DNA of 64,000 bases from Bacteroidota bacterium (GCA_030679145.1 JAUXTU010000036.1:1-64000); one strand, 5' to 3'; counted from the stretch's first letter, positions 51,694 through 60,937 are shown. Numbers and translations are program-made. Notes: generated from the letters alone by a model not told the origin.

Positions 51694-53388
51694 ATGAAGA
51701 AACTTTCACTGCTTGGCACACTGTTCCTTGTTGTGTCATTAGCGTTTGCCTTACCACGTCCCACAAAAGTGATCGGTGCCGGTTTAGGTGCTGCTGCCAA
51801 AACAGCGTTCAATCTTACTGCAGGAAAATCGATTACGCTTTCCCGCGACACCATCTATATCCTTACCGGTTTTTATTATGTTGATTCTCTTGCAACACTA
51901 ACGATACAATCCGGCACAGTGATCATGGGAGACAGTGCGACAAACGGTACATTGATCATTCGTCGCGGCGGGAAGATATTTGCCGATGGAACAAAATCAG
52001 AGCCGATCGTTTTCACCTCTTCAAAACCTGCAGGTCAACGCAAACGCGGCGATTGGGGTGGAGTAATAATTCTTGGAAGCGCACCGACAAATAAACCGGT
52101 GACAAACAAGATCGAAGGAATTGATGTTGGGGGCGAATACGGCGGATCAGTTTCAAACGATAACAGCGGTATATTTCGATATGTTCGTATTGAATATCCG
52201 GGAATTGTTATCTCGTTGAACAACGAGATCAATGGTTTAACAATGGGCGGTGTTGGAAGTGGAACAACGATTGAGTATGTGCAGGTCACAAATTCCGGTG
52301 ATGATTCATTTGAATGGTTCGGCGGTACAGTTGATGCAAAATACCTTATTGCACTCAATGGTACGGATGATGAATTTGATACCGACTTTGGTTATTCTGG
52401 AAAAGTACAATTTGCATTTGGAAAACGCGATCCTAATCTTTGGGATGCAGCCGGTCAGTCCAACGGATTCGAGTCGGATAATGATGGAACACCGACAACG
52501 GCTGCACCATTAACATCACCCGTATTCTCAAATGTTACACTTGTAGGTCCTCAAGCTGATACGAACGTTGCTTTACCCGTCGGTCATAAATTTGAATATG
52601 GAGCGTTGATACGAAAAAATACAAGATTAAGCGTTCACAATTCAATCATTATAGGTTATCCATATGGAATCTCCATTCGTAATGATTCTACAGCAGCATA
52701 TGCACTTCAAGGAAATTTACAGATCAGAAATGTAAGTCTGCAGGCTCGCACGAATGTTCTGAACACAGCAACTGTTGCCGGTGCAGTCGGATTTAATTTT
52801 GCTACATTCTTCGGAACCGCAGGATGGAATAATCTTGGCGATACTCCTCGTCAACCCGCTGCAATTGCGCTTGTCGATGCGTTCAATGCGTCGAATCCTG
52901 ATGTCCGACCGACTGTTTCATCCGAAGCGACAACAACAGGAACAAATTACAGCAGTACGCAATTAACAAATCCATTCTTTACACAAGTAAGTTATCGCGG
53001 TGCATTCGATCCCTCGAAAGCGAAAGATCAGCAATGGGATTTTGGCTGGTCAAATTATGCACCGCAAAACAAAGATTACAGCAACGGAACAACAGATGTT
53101 CAATCCATCGGTCAATTCATGCCAAATGAATATTCGCTCGGTCAGAATTTTCCGAATCCGTTCAATCCTGCAACGACCATACAATATAAACTTCCGGTCA
53201 ATGGAAACGTTACATTGAAAGTATTCAACATCATCGGGCAAGAAGTAACAACACTGGTGAATGAGTTTCAAACCACCGGTGCGTATTCAGTTTCGTTTGA
53301 TGCATCGAAACTTTCGTCAGGGATTTATTTTTACAGCTTGAAAACTCAAGAGTATTCGCAAACCAAAAAAATGATGCTGTTGAAATAA
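51694..53388 (+). CDS. T9SS-sorted right-handed beta-helix-like surface protein
   Basis: The 564-residue product has a signal peptide (MKKLSLLGTLFLVVSLAFA). A repeated beta-helix-like body ('GDWGGVIILGSAP', 'FRYVRIEYPGI', 'IEYVQVTNSGDDSFEWFGG', 'AKYLIALNGTDDEFDTDFG') runs through about residue 460, followed by a T9SS type A domain ('GQNFPNPFNPATTIQYKLP'). The ATG follows AAAGGA; an earlier in-frame ATG has no site. No catalytic motif is evident. It is encoded right after the TonB receptor and may hand it a ligand. Confidence 0.85.
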   Translation: MKKLSLLGTLFLVVSLAFALPRPTKVIGAGLGAAAKTAFNLTAGKSITLSRDTIYILTGFYYVDSLATLTIQSGTVIMGDSATNGTLIIRRGGKIFADGTKSEPIVFTSSKPAGQRKRGDWGGVIILGSAPTNKPVTNKIEGIDVGGEYGGSVSNDNSGIFRYVRIEYPGIVISLNNEINGLTMGGVGSGTTIEYVQVTNSGDDSFEWFGGTVDAKYLIALNGTDDEFDTDFGYSGKVQFAFGKRDPNLWDAAGQSNGFESDNDGTPTTAAPLTSPVFSNVTLVGPQADTNVALPVGHKFEYGALIRKNTRLSVHNSIIIGYPYGISIRNDSTAAYALQGNLQIRNVSLQARTNVLNTATVAGAVGFNFATFFGTAGWNNLGDTPRQPAAIALVDAFNASNPDVRPTVSSEATTTGTNYSSTQLTNPFFTQVSYRGAFDPSKAKDQQWDFGWSNYAPQNKDYSNGTTDVQSIGQFMPNEYSLGQNFPNPFNPATTIQYKLPVNGNVTLKVFNIIGQEVTTLVNEFQTTGAYSVSFDASKLSSGIYFYSLKTQEYSQTKKMMLLK

Positions 53389-53410
53389 TATTGCTCCTTA
53401 TACCAACGAC

Positions 53411-53435
53411 AAAAAGCCTCATCATGAGGCTTTTT
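53411..53435 (+). terminator. Terminator after the surface protein gene
   Basis: AAAAAGCCTCAT and ATGAGGCTTTTT form a strong stem closed by a short C loop. It ends about 90 bp before the metallophosphoesterase start. Confidence 0.85.
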
Positions 53436-53463
53436 GCGTTTCAGGAAACAGAATGATCTTTCA

Positions 53464-53485
53464 TAACAAAAAGGTAACATCATCT
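53464..53485 (+). promoter_or_regulatory. Pho-box-like pair
   Basis: TAACAAAAAGG and TAACATCATCT are two 11-bp direct repeats that end 38 bp before the metallophosphoesterase start. Confidence 0.6.
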
Positions 53486-53523
53486 TCAAGGAAGCATGAT
53501 GTTGCAACGGTATCTTTGTTTCA

Positions 53524-54474
53524 ATGAAAAAGACATTTACCATTGCACATCTTTCGGATCTTCATTTAAGCCCAGATTTTTTTCCTGAACGTTCAAGGCA
53601 TTTTCGTTCCATTCTTTCATTTTGCAAACAACGCCAGGTCGATCATATCATCATTACCGGAGATATTACGAATCAGGCAAAAGAAAATGAGTTCGATCAT
53701 TTTCGAAAGATTTTAAGAGAGTTTTCACTGCTCGACAGCAAAAAAATAACAGTAATTAATGGTAATCATGATATTTTTGGTGGACCATATTATGCTGAGG
53801 ATGTTCTCAGTTTTCCAACGGCATGCAAATCAACAGATTATGCAGAGAAGATGGATCAGTTCTATCGTTATACAAAAGAGACATTCACTTCAACAAAATT
53901 TTTCTCTGAAAAAAGCTTTTTTCCATTTCTTAAAGTTGTTGGAGACATTGCAATTGTAGGGTTAAACTCGGTGGCAGAGTGGCACGCCGTCAAGAATCCG
54001 ATTGGCTCGAACGGGAAGATCAATAGTGAACAATTTAAAAGTCTGCGCGAGCTGCTCAACTGCGAAGAAATAAAAAAGAAAAAAATATTTATTGCAATTC
54101 ATCACCACTTCTCGGCTAAAAGCGATGTTGATCATTCTTCAACAATGGAACGAATATGGTCTGCGGTAGAATCTGCGACGTTAAAACTGCGAAAGAAGAA
54201 AAGACTGTTGAAATTATTTACCAAAGCGAATGTTGCCAAAGTGCTTCACGGTCATGTTCACCATCATGGAATGTATAAAAAAGAAGGAATCACATTTGTC
54301 AACGCCGGGGCCACGATTGTTCCCGCAAAAAACTCGCAACAAGCATTTCACTTTATCAACGTACGAGAAGAGTGTATCGAAACAGAGAATATTGTAATCC
54401 CGGCACAGTTGAAGTCATATCAAAAAAAAGAAATACCTTTACGCAATATTCGTAAAAGCCTTGCCATTGCGTGA
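53524..54474 (+). CDS. Cytoplasmic metallophosphoesterase
   Basis: The 316-residue product has the calcineurin-like metal motifs SDLHLS (D12, H14), GD (D47), GNHD (N81, H82), IHHH and GHVHHHG. It has no signal peptide. Its Pho-box-like promoter and neighbours suggest a role in releasing phosphate from an imported phosphoester. The substrate could also be a cyclic nucleotide or RNA. Confidence 0.88.
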   Translation: MKKTFTIAHLSDLHLSPDFFPERSRHFRSILSFCKQRQVDHIIITGDITNQAKENEFDHFRKILREFSLLDSKKITVINGNHDIFGGPYYAEDVLSFPTACKSTDYAEKMDQFYRYTKETFTSTKFFSEKSFFPFLKVVGDIAIVGLNSVAEWHAVKNPIGSNGKINSEQFKSLRELLNCEEIKKKKIFIAIHHHFSAKSDVDHSSTMERIWSAVESATLKLRKKKRLLKLFTKANVAKVLHGHVHHHGMYKKEGITFVNAGATIVPAKNSQQAFHFINVREECIETENIVIPAQLKSYQKKEIPLRNIRKSLAIA

Positions 54475-54525
54475 TGATAGTAAACAGGACTTACCTCTCC
54501 ATCTCTATTGCTTCATATAGAATAT

Positions 54526-54575
54526 TAACAAAAAATTAACACTGTATTCACATTAACCTAATGGTAAGCGATGAT
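54526..54575 (+). promoter_or_regulatory. Two Pho-box-like pairs before the PhoB-like gene
   Basis: TAACAAAAAAT/TAACACTGTAT (54526, 54537) and TAACCTAATGG/TAAGCGATGAT (54554, 54565) each repeat at 11 bp. The two pairs are 17 bp apart. This suggests autoregulation of the DNA-binding gene. Confidence 0.6.
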
Positions 54576-54602
54576 ATTATTGATATATAATCTGAGTCTA
54601 CT

Positions 54603-54914
54603 ATGGAACGAATCGCAATAAAACAAATCATCATTGATCCGGAACGCTTCGTTGTTATGAAAGAAGGTTCGAAGGTTATTCTGACAAAAACGGAGTTTTT
54701 TATTTTGTATCTCATGATGAGCACAAAAGGAAAGATCCAATCCAGAAATGCTATTTCTAAATTTGCATGGGGGTTGGAATCATTGGACCGCCCAAGGACC
54801 ATTGATACTCATATCAGTAATATTCGAAGAAAGATTGGAAGAATAGATGAAAAGGAGATCATCACCGTCATAAAAGGTGTTGGATATAAGTTGGACGATT
54901 CATTAGTTGAATAA
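54603..54914 (+). CDS. Stand-alone PhoB/OmpR-type winged-helix DNA-binding protein
   Basis: The 103-residue product is only the Trans_reg_C domain: 'VILTKTEFFILYLMMSTKGKIQSRNAI' and the recognition helix region 'DRPRTIDTHISNIRRKIG', then the wing 'IITVIKGVGYKLD'. No receiver domain is present, and an in-frame TAA at 54588 rules out an N-terminal extension. It cannot be switched by phosphorylation of its own receiver. Its place in the Pho block suggests it competes with or assists PhoB. Confidence 0.9.
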   Translation: MERIAIKQIIIDPERFVVMKEGSKVILTKTEFFILYLMMSTKGKIQSRNAISKFAWGLESLDRPRTIDTHISNIRRKIGRIDEKEIITVIKGVGYKLDDSLVE

Positions 54915-54981
54915 CGTCATCCGTTAAACAAAGCTCTTGGTGCATTTGAAATATCCCATTTCAAAATACTCGTAAAAAAAC

Positions 54982-55016
54982 AAAAGGCAGAATAGCATTC
55001 TGCCTTTTGTTTTTTT
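54982..55016 (+). terminator. Terminator after the PhoB-like gene
   Basis: AAAAGGCAGAAT and ATTCTGCCTTTT form a 12-bp stem with an AGC loop, followed by a T-rich tail. Confidence 0.9.
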
Positions 55017-55048
55017 ACATTATTCCCAAAATAATTGGGAGAATAAGT

Positions 55049-55480
55049 ATGAGCGACAAACGGGTTACATGGAACGAATATTTTATGAACATTGCGGAAC
55101 AAGTGGCGACACGGAGTACGTGCAGCAGAAAAAATGTCGGTGCAGTGATCGTGCGTGACAAGACGATCCTTTCCACGGGGTATAACGGCAGTCTGCGCGG
55201 TGCACCGCATTGCGATGAAGCGGGACATGATATGGAGAATGATCATTGTGTCCGCACGGTGCATGCTGAAGCAAATGCAGTTGCGCAAGCCGCTAAACAT
55301 GGCGTCAGGATTGATGAATCTGAAATCTATGTAACTGCGTCTCCATGCTTAACCTGCTTTAAATTGATTGCGAACAGCGGAATTCGAAAAATATTCTTTA
55401 AGGAATTTTATCGAGATAATCGAATTACGGAATATGCGCAACAGGCAGGAGTTACGCTGGTGTTCATGGAAAAGAGGTAA
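55049..55480 (+). CDS. dCMP/cytidine deaminase family (ComEB-like)
   Basis: The 143-residue product has zinc motifs HAEANA (with catalytic Glu) and PCLTC, as in deoxycytidylate deaminases. It converts dCMP to dUMP for thymidylate supply. Start is the ATG after GGGAGAATAAGT; a longer in-frame start overlaps the upstream terminator. It lies between Pho-linked genes but has no Pho-like array. Confidence 0.93.
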   Translation: MSDKRVTWNEYFMNIAEQVATRSTCSRKNVGAVIVRDKTILSTGYNGSLRGAPHCDEAGHDMENDHCVRTVHAEANAVAQAAKHGVRIDESEIYVTASPCLTCFKLIANSGIRKIFFKEFYRDNRITEYAQQAGVTLVFMEKR

Positions 55481-55507
55481 GAAAATATTTATACAAGAAC
55501 AACGAAT

Positions 55508-55540
55508 AAAAAAGTCAGGTGTAATGCCTGATTTTTTTGT
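55508..55540 (+). terminator. Terminator after the deaminase gene
   Basis: TCAGG and CCTGA pair in a stem flanked by A and T runs (AAAAAAG...TTTTTTT). Confidence 0.7.
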
Positions 55541-55542
55541 TT

Positions 55543-55586
55543 TAAACAAATGTTAACAATTTAGTAATGCAGTGGTAAACTATAGA
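55543..55586 (+). promoter_or_regulatory. Pho-box-like array before the porin-pst operon
   Basis: TAAACAAATGT, TAACAATTTAG, TAATGCAGTGG and TAAACTATAGA lie head to tail at 11-bp spacing. The array ends 68 bp before the GTG start of the porin gene. Confidence 0.75.
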
Positions 55587-55654
55587 TAATGTATTTTTGG
55601 CAATTTCTTGACGTTATCTATACAATACAATCCGTCATTCTTAAGGAAAACATC

Positions 55655-57019
55655 GTGAAATCATTTTTTTCCCTTCTTATTGCAGTATTTTTTTTCCATC
55701 TCACAATATTTGCTCAGGAGGAAAACCCTGATTCGGTAGTTGTTTCGACGAAAGAACTGCAAGAACAGATCGAACAGTTAAAATTGCACAACGAAAGTGT
55801 GAACGAGATTCTTCTTGATATGAAGAGTTATCTTGACATTGCTCGCAAACTTAAATTCACCGGATATATGCAGACACAGTATCAAGGGTCAAATGGTATT
55901 GGCAGCGCTCAATATCCGATTGGTAATTTTGCGGGAGGAACTTTTCCGACAAACGTTGGTTCGCGGTTTCAAGTTCGTCGCGGGCGTTTAAAGGTACAAT
56001 TTGAGAACGATCTTACATTCTCCCAATATGTGTTACAATTTGATGTTACACAAAATGGTTTAGGAATAAAGGATGCGTACATCAACATTAAAGATCCATG
56101 GGTAAAAAGCTGGAATATGAGAATGGGTGTGTTCGACAGACCGTTCGGTTTTGAAGTTGCATACTCATCCAATTTTCGAGAGACACCGGAACGGTCGAGA
56201 ATGTCGCAGACATTGTTTCCCGGTGAACGTGAACTTGGTGCGATGATCGAATTTGCTCCCGAAATCGGCGACTGGACGAATTACAATTTGAAACTCGGTG
56301 TATTCAACGGCGTGCTCCCGACTGCGAATGAAAATGACAACAGCAAAGATATCATCGGGCGGGCAGGATTTATCATTCCATTTGATGAAATCAATTTTGC
56401 ATTCGATGGCGGAGTTTCGGTCTATCAGGGAAGTGTGCGAAGTAATTCCAAATTCATCTATACGTTTAATGAATCGCAGAAACTGTTCCTTGTCGATTCA
56501 ACAACGGCCAACGCCGGAAAGAATTATGAGCGCCAATATTTTGGAGTTGACGGTCAGATGATCTATGATATTCCGTTGCTTGGCGGAATATCTATTCGCG
56601 GTGAATATGATTTTGGCTCACAGCCCGGAACAGATGGATCCAACGTCTTCTATAATTCAACCGCACCTTTATACCAGCGAAAATTTTATGGTTATTATGT
56701 GAGTCTTTTACAAAATATCGGCACAAAACATCAACTGTTGCTTCGATACGATGTGCTTGATCCAAACAGTGAACTTGAAGGGAGCGATATCGGTGCTCCG
56801 GGGAAAAATGGAAAGATCGGAGATCTGAAATACAGTACTATTGGATTGGGTTATCTGTTCCATTTGGATGATAATGTGAAGTTCACATTCTATTATGAAA
56901 TGGTAAAAAATGAAACCGTGAATAGTGGTGTAGCAGCAAGCAGTACACTTGCACCGTATAAAACTGATGTGAATGACAATGTTTTTACATTTAGAATTCA
57001 GTATCGATTTCCGTTCTAA
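55655..57019 (+). CDS. OprO/OprP-type phosphate-selective porin
   Basis: The 454-residue product has a signal peptide, a short coiled-coil ('TKELQEQIEQLKLHNESVNEIL') and a Porin_O_P beta-barrel. It ends in FRIQYRFPF with the terminal aromatic residue of outer-membrane barrels. It would let phosphate through the outer membrane. A GTG start with AAGGA 8 nt before it is chosen, as no suitable ATG precedes the signal peptide. It leads the pst operon. Confidence 0.9.
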   Translation: MKSFFSLLIAVFFFHLTIFAQEENPDSVVVSTKELQEQIEQLKLHNESVNEILLDMKSYLDIARKLKFTGYMQTQYQGSNGIGSAQYPIGNFAGGTFPTNVGSRFQVRRGRLKVQFENDLTFSQYVLQFDVTQNGLGIKDAYINIKDPWVKSWNMRMGVFDRPFGFEVAYSSNFRETPERSRMSQTLFPGERELGAMIEFAPEIGDWTNYNLKLGVFNGVLPTANENDNSKDIIGRAGFIIPFDEINFAFDGGVSVYQGSVRSNSKFIYTFNESQKLFLVDSTTANAGKNYERQYFGVDGQMIYDIPLLGGISIRGEYDFGSQPGTDGSNVFYNSTAPLYQRKFYGYYVSLLQNIGTKHQLLLRYDVLDPNSELEGSDIGAPGKNGKIGDLKYSTIGLGYLFHLDDNVKFTFYYEMVKNETVNSGVAASSTLAPYKTDVNDNVFTFRIQYRFPF

Positions 57020-57070
57020 TGCGAAATAATGACCATTTCAAATTTTTAAAATAAAAGGAACCATAACAGT

Positions 57071-57892
57071 ATGAAAAAATTCATTGCAATTATTTTACTC
57101 TTTTCAATCTCCTCATTGTTATTTGCAGAAGATGTCATCACCGTAAAAGGTTCAGATACAATGGTGATCCTGGCGCAGCGATGGGCGGAATTGTATATGA
57201 AGAAAAACCCCGAAGTTACTATTCAAGTGACAGGCGGCGGATCCGGAACAGGAATTTCCGCATTGATCAACGGTACGACCGATATCTGTAATGCCTCGCG
57301 TCCGATGAAACCGAGCGAAAAACAGAAATTGAAACACCGCTTCAGCAGTCTTGGTGTAGAAATTAAAACCGCAAAAGATGGCATCGCGATCTACGTAAGT
57401 GAAAAGAATCCGATCAAAGAGTTGACCGTACAACAAGTGAAAGATATTTATACCGGAAAGATTACCAATTGGAAAGAAGTTGGCGGAATTGATTCACGAA
57501 TTATTCTATACAGCCGTGAGAACAATTCCGGAACATATGTGTACTTCAAAGAGAATGTTTTAGATGATGAAGATTATTCCCCAAGTTGTCAGAATATGCC
57601 CGGAACAGCGGCTCTGGTAAACGCTATTTCAAAGGATCCGAATGGAATTGGTTATGGCGGAGCAGCTTATGCAAAGGGAATTCGTGAAGTTCCAGTAAAA
57701 GCGGATGAGAATTCATCTGCATATTTACCGAATGCAGAAAATGTAAAGTCGGGACAATATCCGATCACACGGTTCTTGTTTATGTATGTGAAAAGCAAGC
57801 CAACCGGTGCGATGAAAGAATATATTGACTGGATATTGAGCGAAGAAGGACAAAGCATTGTTGTCAAGGTCGGTTATTTCCCGCTCCGATAA
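57071..57892 (+). CDS. pstS: Phosphate-binding protein PstS
   Basis: The 273-residue product has a signal peptide and the type-2 periplasmic-binding fold: VKGSDTMVILAQRW, GGGSGTGISALINGTTDICNASRPM and YSRENNSGTYVYFKE contain the phosphate-contact Ser/Thr/Asp/Arg loop. It hands phosphate to PstCA. It lies 51 bp after the porin. Confidence 0.95.
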   Translation: MKKFIAIILLFSISSLLFAEDVITVKGSDTMVILAQRWAELYMKKNPEVTIQVTGGGSGTGISALINGTTDICNASRPMKPSEKQKLKHRFSSLGVEIKTAKDGIAIYVSEKNPIKELTVQQVKDIYTGKITNWKEVGGIDSRIILYSRENNSGTYVYFKENVLDDEDYSPSCQNMPGTAALVNAISKDPNGIGYGGAAYAKGIREVPVKADENSSAYLPNAENVKSGQYPITRFLFMYVKSKPTGAMKEYIDWILSEEGQSIVVKVGYFPLR

Positions 57893-57919
57893 CAACACAA
57901 ACACTATTTAAAAATGTAG

Positions 57920-58966
57920 ATGGAAATCCCCAAAACAATTACAAACACAATGATGAAAAAGCGATTCCGCTTGAGCGAATTTCTGGCGGAAAAACTTATC
58001 ACGGCAACGGCGTTCATTTCGTTCGCATTCATTGTGTTGATCTTTGTCTTCGTATTCAGGGAAACACTTCCAATTTTCTCTGCACCTGAACCGGCTGTTT
58101 CGTTGGAAGAATTGGGAGAGCAGGAAACGTACGGTGATATTGTTTTAAGTGATGCTGAACGTGCGGCAGAAGAAAAAGAAAAAACGAAAGTTGCAGCCGA
58201 AGAAGGGGTGACAGTAGAAAATCTTGCCGGTGACCGTTGGCAGCCGATCTCCGGTAAACCGAAATACGGGCTGCTTCCATTGATCGTCGGAAGTTTAAAG
58301 ATATCGCTTATTTCAATATTCTTTGCTGCGCCGATTGCAATTCTTGCAGCATTATTTACCGCGGCATTTGCTCCACGATGGGCAAAGGAAACATTAAAAC
58401 CGGCGATAGAAATCCTTGCAGGATTTCCATCTGTCGTTATCGGCTTTTTTGCTCTGGTAGTTCTTGCAACATTTGTTCAGGATATATTTGGTCTTGAATA
58501 TCGGTTGAATGCATTTGTCGGTGGATTAGCATTGTCACTTGCAGTTATTCCGATTATTTACACAATTTCTGAAGATGCAATCTCTGCAATTCCAAAATCT
58601 CTTACCGAAGCAAGCCTTGCACTTGGCGCAACAAAATGGCAGACAGCGTTGAAGGTAATTCTTCCCGCAGCTACGCCGGGAATATTTGCAGCAATATTAC
58701 TTGGAGTTGGGCGAGCATTTGGTGAAACAATGATCGTGTTAATGGCAACCGGGAATGCGGCACTGTTGTCAGCGAATCCATTCGAACCGGTTCGCACAAT
58801 GTCAGCAACGATCGGTGCAGAGATGGCAGAAGTTGTTTTTGGCGAAACGCACTACAATGTCTTGTTCTTAATCGGTTCAATTCTTTTTCTGTTCACTTTC
58901 ACCCTTAACGCGATCGCTGAAATATTTATCCGGCAGCGGTTGATGAAAAAATTCAGAGGAAGCTGA
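57920..58966 (+). CDS. pstC: Phosphate ABC transporter permease PstC
   Basis: The 348-residue product has six membrane segments and the EAA loop ALGATKWQTALKVILPAATPGIFAAI. Between the first and second segments is a large, Glu-rich periplasmic loop (about residues 54-108). A Met at residue 11 is an alternative start. pstS ends 27 bp upstream; pstA overlaps by one base. Confidence 0.93.
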   Translation: MEIPKTITNTMMKKRFRLSEFLAEKLITATAFISFAFIVLIFVFVFRETLPIFSAPEPAVSLEELGEQETYGDIVLSDAERAAEEKEKTKVAAEEGVTVENLAGDRWQPISGKPKYGLLPLIVGSLKISLISIFFAAPIAILAALFTAAFAPRWAKETLKPAIEILAGFPSVVIGFFALVVLATFVQDIFGLEYRLNAFVGGLALSLAVIPIIYTISEDAISAIPKSLTEASLALGATKWQTALKVILPAATPGIFAAILLGVGRAFGETMIVLMATGNAALLSANPFEPVRTMSATIGAEMAEVVFGETHYNVLFLIGSILFLFTFTLNAIAEIFIRQRLMKKFRGS

Positions 58967-59868
58967 TGACCAAGAAAAAACTCCTCGGCGGATTTGTGTA
59001 TGGAACTACCGCATTCTTTGCGTTTATTATTATTGCGGCTGTTGTTATTGTTATGACCAATATTGTTGCCGGTGGATGGTCGAGTTTGACAAAAGATTTT
59101 TTACTTGGATCACCCGAAGAAGGAATGACCAAGGGAGGGATTTTCCCGGCGATCGTTGGAACATTCTTGTTGGTAATGATCATGTCCATTGCAGGAGTGC
59201 CAATAGGAACAATGACAGCGATCTATTTGAGTGAATACGCAAGCCAAAAATCGATCTTTGCTCGATTGATTCGATTCGCAGTGAACACGCTCGCTGGTGT
59301 TCCCGCAATCGTGTTCGGATTGTTCGGTCTCGGTTTTTTCATTCAATTTATTGGAACTCGTGTTGACGGAGTTTTGTATAATAATGGAGAGCTGCACTGG
59401 GGACAGCCAAATATTCTGTGGGCGAGTTTAACAATGGCGTTATTGACGCTTCCGGTTGTGATCGTTTCTGTTGAAGAGGCGATCAAAACCGTGCCGAGAG
59501 AATTGCGCGAAGCATCGTTGGCACTTGGCGCAACAAAATGGCAGACGATTAGAAAAGTGGTTATTCCAAATTCTATTACCGGAATATTGACGGGAGCAAT
59601 TCTTGCCGTGAGCCGCGGCGCAGGCGAGGTTGCACCGATCCTGTTCACTGGTGCGGCATATTTTCTTCCGCATCTTCCGTCGGGACTATCGGATCAGTTC
59701 ATGGAATTAGGATATCATATCTATATTATGGCGACACAATCGCCGGATGTGGAAGCGACACGAGGAATTCAATATGCAACGACACTCGTCTTGCTCATCT
59801 TGACATTTACATTGAATTTCTCAGCGATCTTTTTGCGGTATAAATTACGAAAACGAATAATAACGTAA
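58966..59868 (+). CDS. pstA: Phosphate ABC transporter permease PstA
   Basis: The 300-residue product has six membrane segments and the EAA loop SLALGATKWQTIRKVVIPNSITGILTGAIL, paired with PstC. It starts within the PstC stop codon (TGATG). A 126-bp palindromic repeat follows before pstB. Confidence 0.95.
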   Translation: MTKKKLLGGFVYGTTAFFAFIIIAAVVIVMTNIVAGGWSSLTKDFLLGSPEEGMTKGGIFPAIVGTFLLVMIMSIAGVPIGTMTAIYLSEYASQKSIFARLIRFAVNTLAGVPAIVFGLFGLGFFIQFIGTRVDGVLYNNGELHWGQPNILWASLTMALLTLPVVIVSVEEAIKTVPRELREASLALGATKWQTIRKVVIPNSITGILTGAILAVSRGAGEVAPILFTGAAYFLPHLPSGLSDQFMELGYHIYIMATQSPDVEATRGIQYATTLVLLILTFTLNFSAIFLRYKLRKRIIT

Positions 59869-59872
59869 AGCG

Positions 59873-59998
59873 ATGTCATCGCGAGGAGTTCCGACGTTTT
59901 TTCGGAACGACGTGGCGATCTGCTTGTGCGTTGACAGATTGCTTCGTTCATAAAAAACACTCACTCGTCCCGAAGGGACTCCTTCGGAGTAATGACAC
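59873..59998. repeat. Dispersed palindromic repeat inside the pst operon
   Basis: It starts GTCATCGCGAGGAGTTCCGA, ends AGTAATGAC, and contains GTCCCGAAGGGACTCCTTCG. It is one of the longer copies and splits pstA from pstB. Confidence 0.85.
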
Positions 59999-60012
59999 GA
60001 TAAAATAAAATT

Positions 60013-60801
60013 ATGTATTCACATTCTTACAAAACATTACAGCCGACAGATGTTAGGATCAAGACCGAACATCTCAATATTTATTACGGAAAAAAACAAG
60101 CAATAAAAGATGTAAGTCTTGATATGTTCACTCATCGTGTAACAGCGCTGATCGGACCTTCGGGGTGCGGGAAGTCGACGTATCTCCGATCGTTGAACAG
60201 GATGAATGATCTGATCGAAAATTCCCGGACGGAGGGAAACGTTCTTCTTGACGGAGTGAATATCTACGATAAACAAGTGGATGTTGTGGAACTTCGAAAA
60301 AAAGTAGGAATGATCTTCCAAAAATCGAATCCATTTCCGAAATCGATCTTTGAAAATGTTGCGTACGGACCGCGCATCAACGGCATGAACGATAAAAAGA
60401 AATTAGAGGATATCGTTGAACGCTCGTTGAAGCAAGCCGCGCTGTGGGAAGAAGTGAAAGACGATCTTGCAAAGAGCGGTCTCTCGCTTTCCGGTGGACA
60501 GCAGCAGCGTTTATGTATCGCTCGTGCACTCGCTGTGGATCCCGAAATATTGCTGATGGATGAACCGGCAAGCGCTCTTGATCCCATTGCAACCGCAAAG
60601 ATCGAAGAACTGATCTATGAGTTGAAAAATACATATACTATCGTTATCGTTACTCACAACATGCAGCAGGCAGCACGCGTGAGCGATTACACCGGATTTT
60701 TTTATATGGGTGAATTGATCGAGTTCGATGAGACAAAAAAAATATTTACCATGCCTGCAAAGAAACAGACAGAAGATTATATTACAGGACGATTCGGGTG
60801 A
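60013..60801 (+). CDS. pstB: Phosphate ABC transporter ATP-binding protein PstB
   Basis: The 262-residue product has Walker [10 protein letters not shown], signature LSGGQQQR, Walker [14 protein letters not shown] and the H-loop VTHNM. It drives PstCA. The 144 bp after pstA are filled by a dispersed palindrome, so its mRNA level may differ from pstSCA. Confidence 0.96.
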   Translation: MYSHSYKTLQPTDVRIKTEHLNIYYGKKQAIKDVSLDMFTHRVTALIGPSGCGKSTYLRSLNRMNDLIENSRTEGNVLLDGVNIYDKQVDVVELRKKVGMIFQKSNPFPKSIFENVAYGPRINGMNDKKKLEDIVERSLKQAALWEEVKDDLAKSGLSLSGGQQQRLCIARALAVDPEILLMDEPASALDPIATAKIEELIYELKNTYTIVIVTHNMQQAARVSDYTGFFYMGELIEFDETKKIFTMPAKKQTEDYITGRFG

Positions 60802-60819
60802 TTATTTTATTACCACAAG

Positions 60820-60922
60820 GTCACGAAGAATCTTGCTTTTTTACTCAAGAATAAAAACGAGATTCTTCGCTTCGCTCAGAATGACAATTGACAACCAATT
60901 TTTCAGGTGTCTCTCAGAATGA
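60820..60922. repeat. Dispersed palindromic repeat between pstB and phoU
   Basis: Arms GAAGAATCTTGCTTTTTACT and AACGAGATTCTTCGCTTCGC pair. The right flank reads AATTTTTCAGGTGTCT, like the copy at 84-210. The GTCATTC left end seems lost. Confidence 0.8.
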
Positions 60923-60937
60923 ATTAAGGAAAAAATT

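Noticed and set aside
54917..55300. 127-codon minus-strand frame opposite the deaminase gene
   Set aside because: It is the antisense shadow of the dCMP-deaminase-like gene and a terminator.
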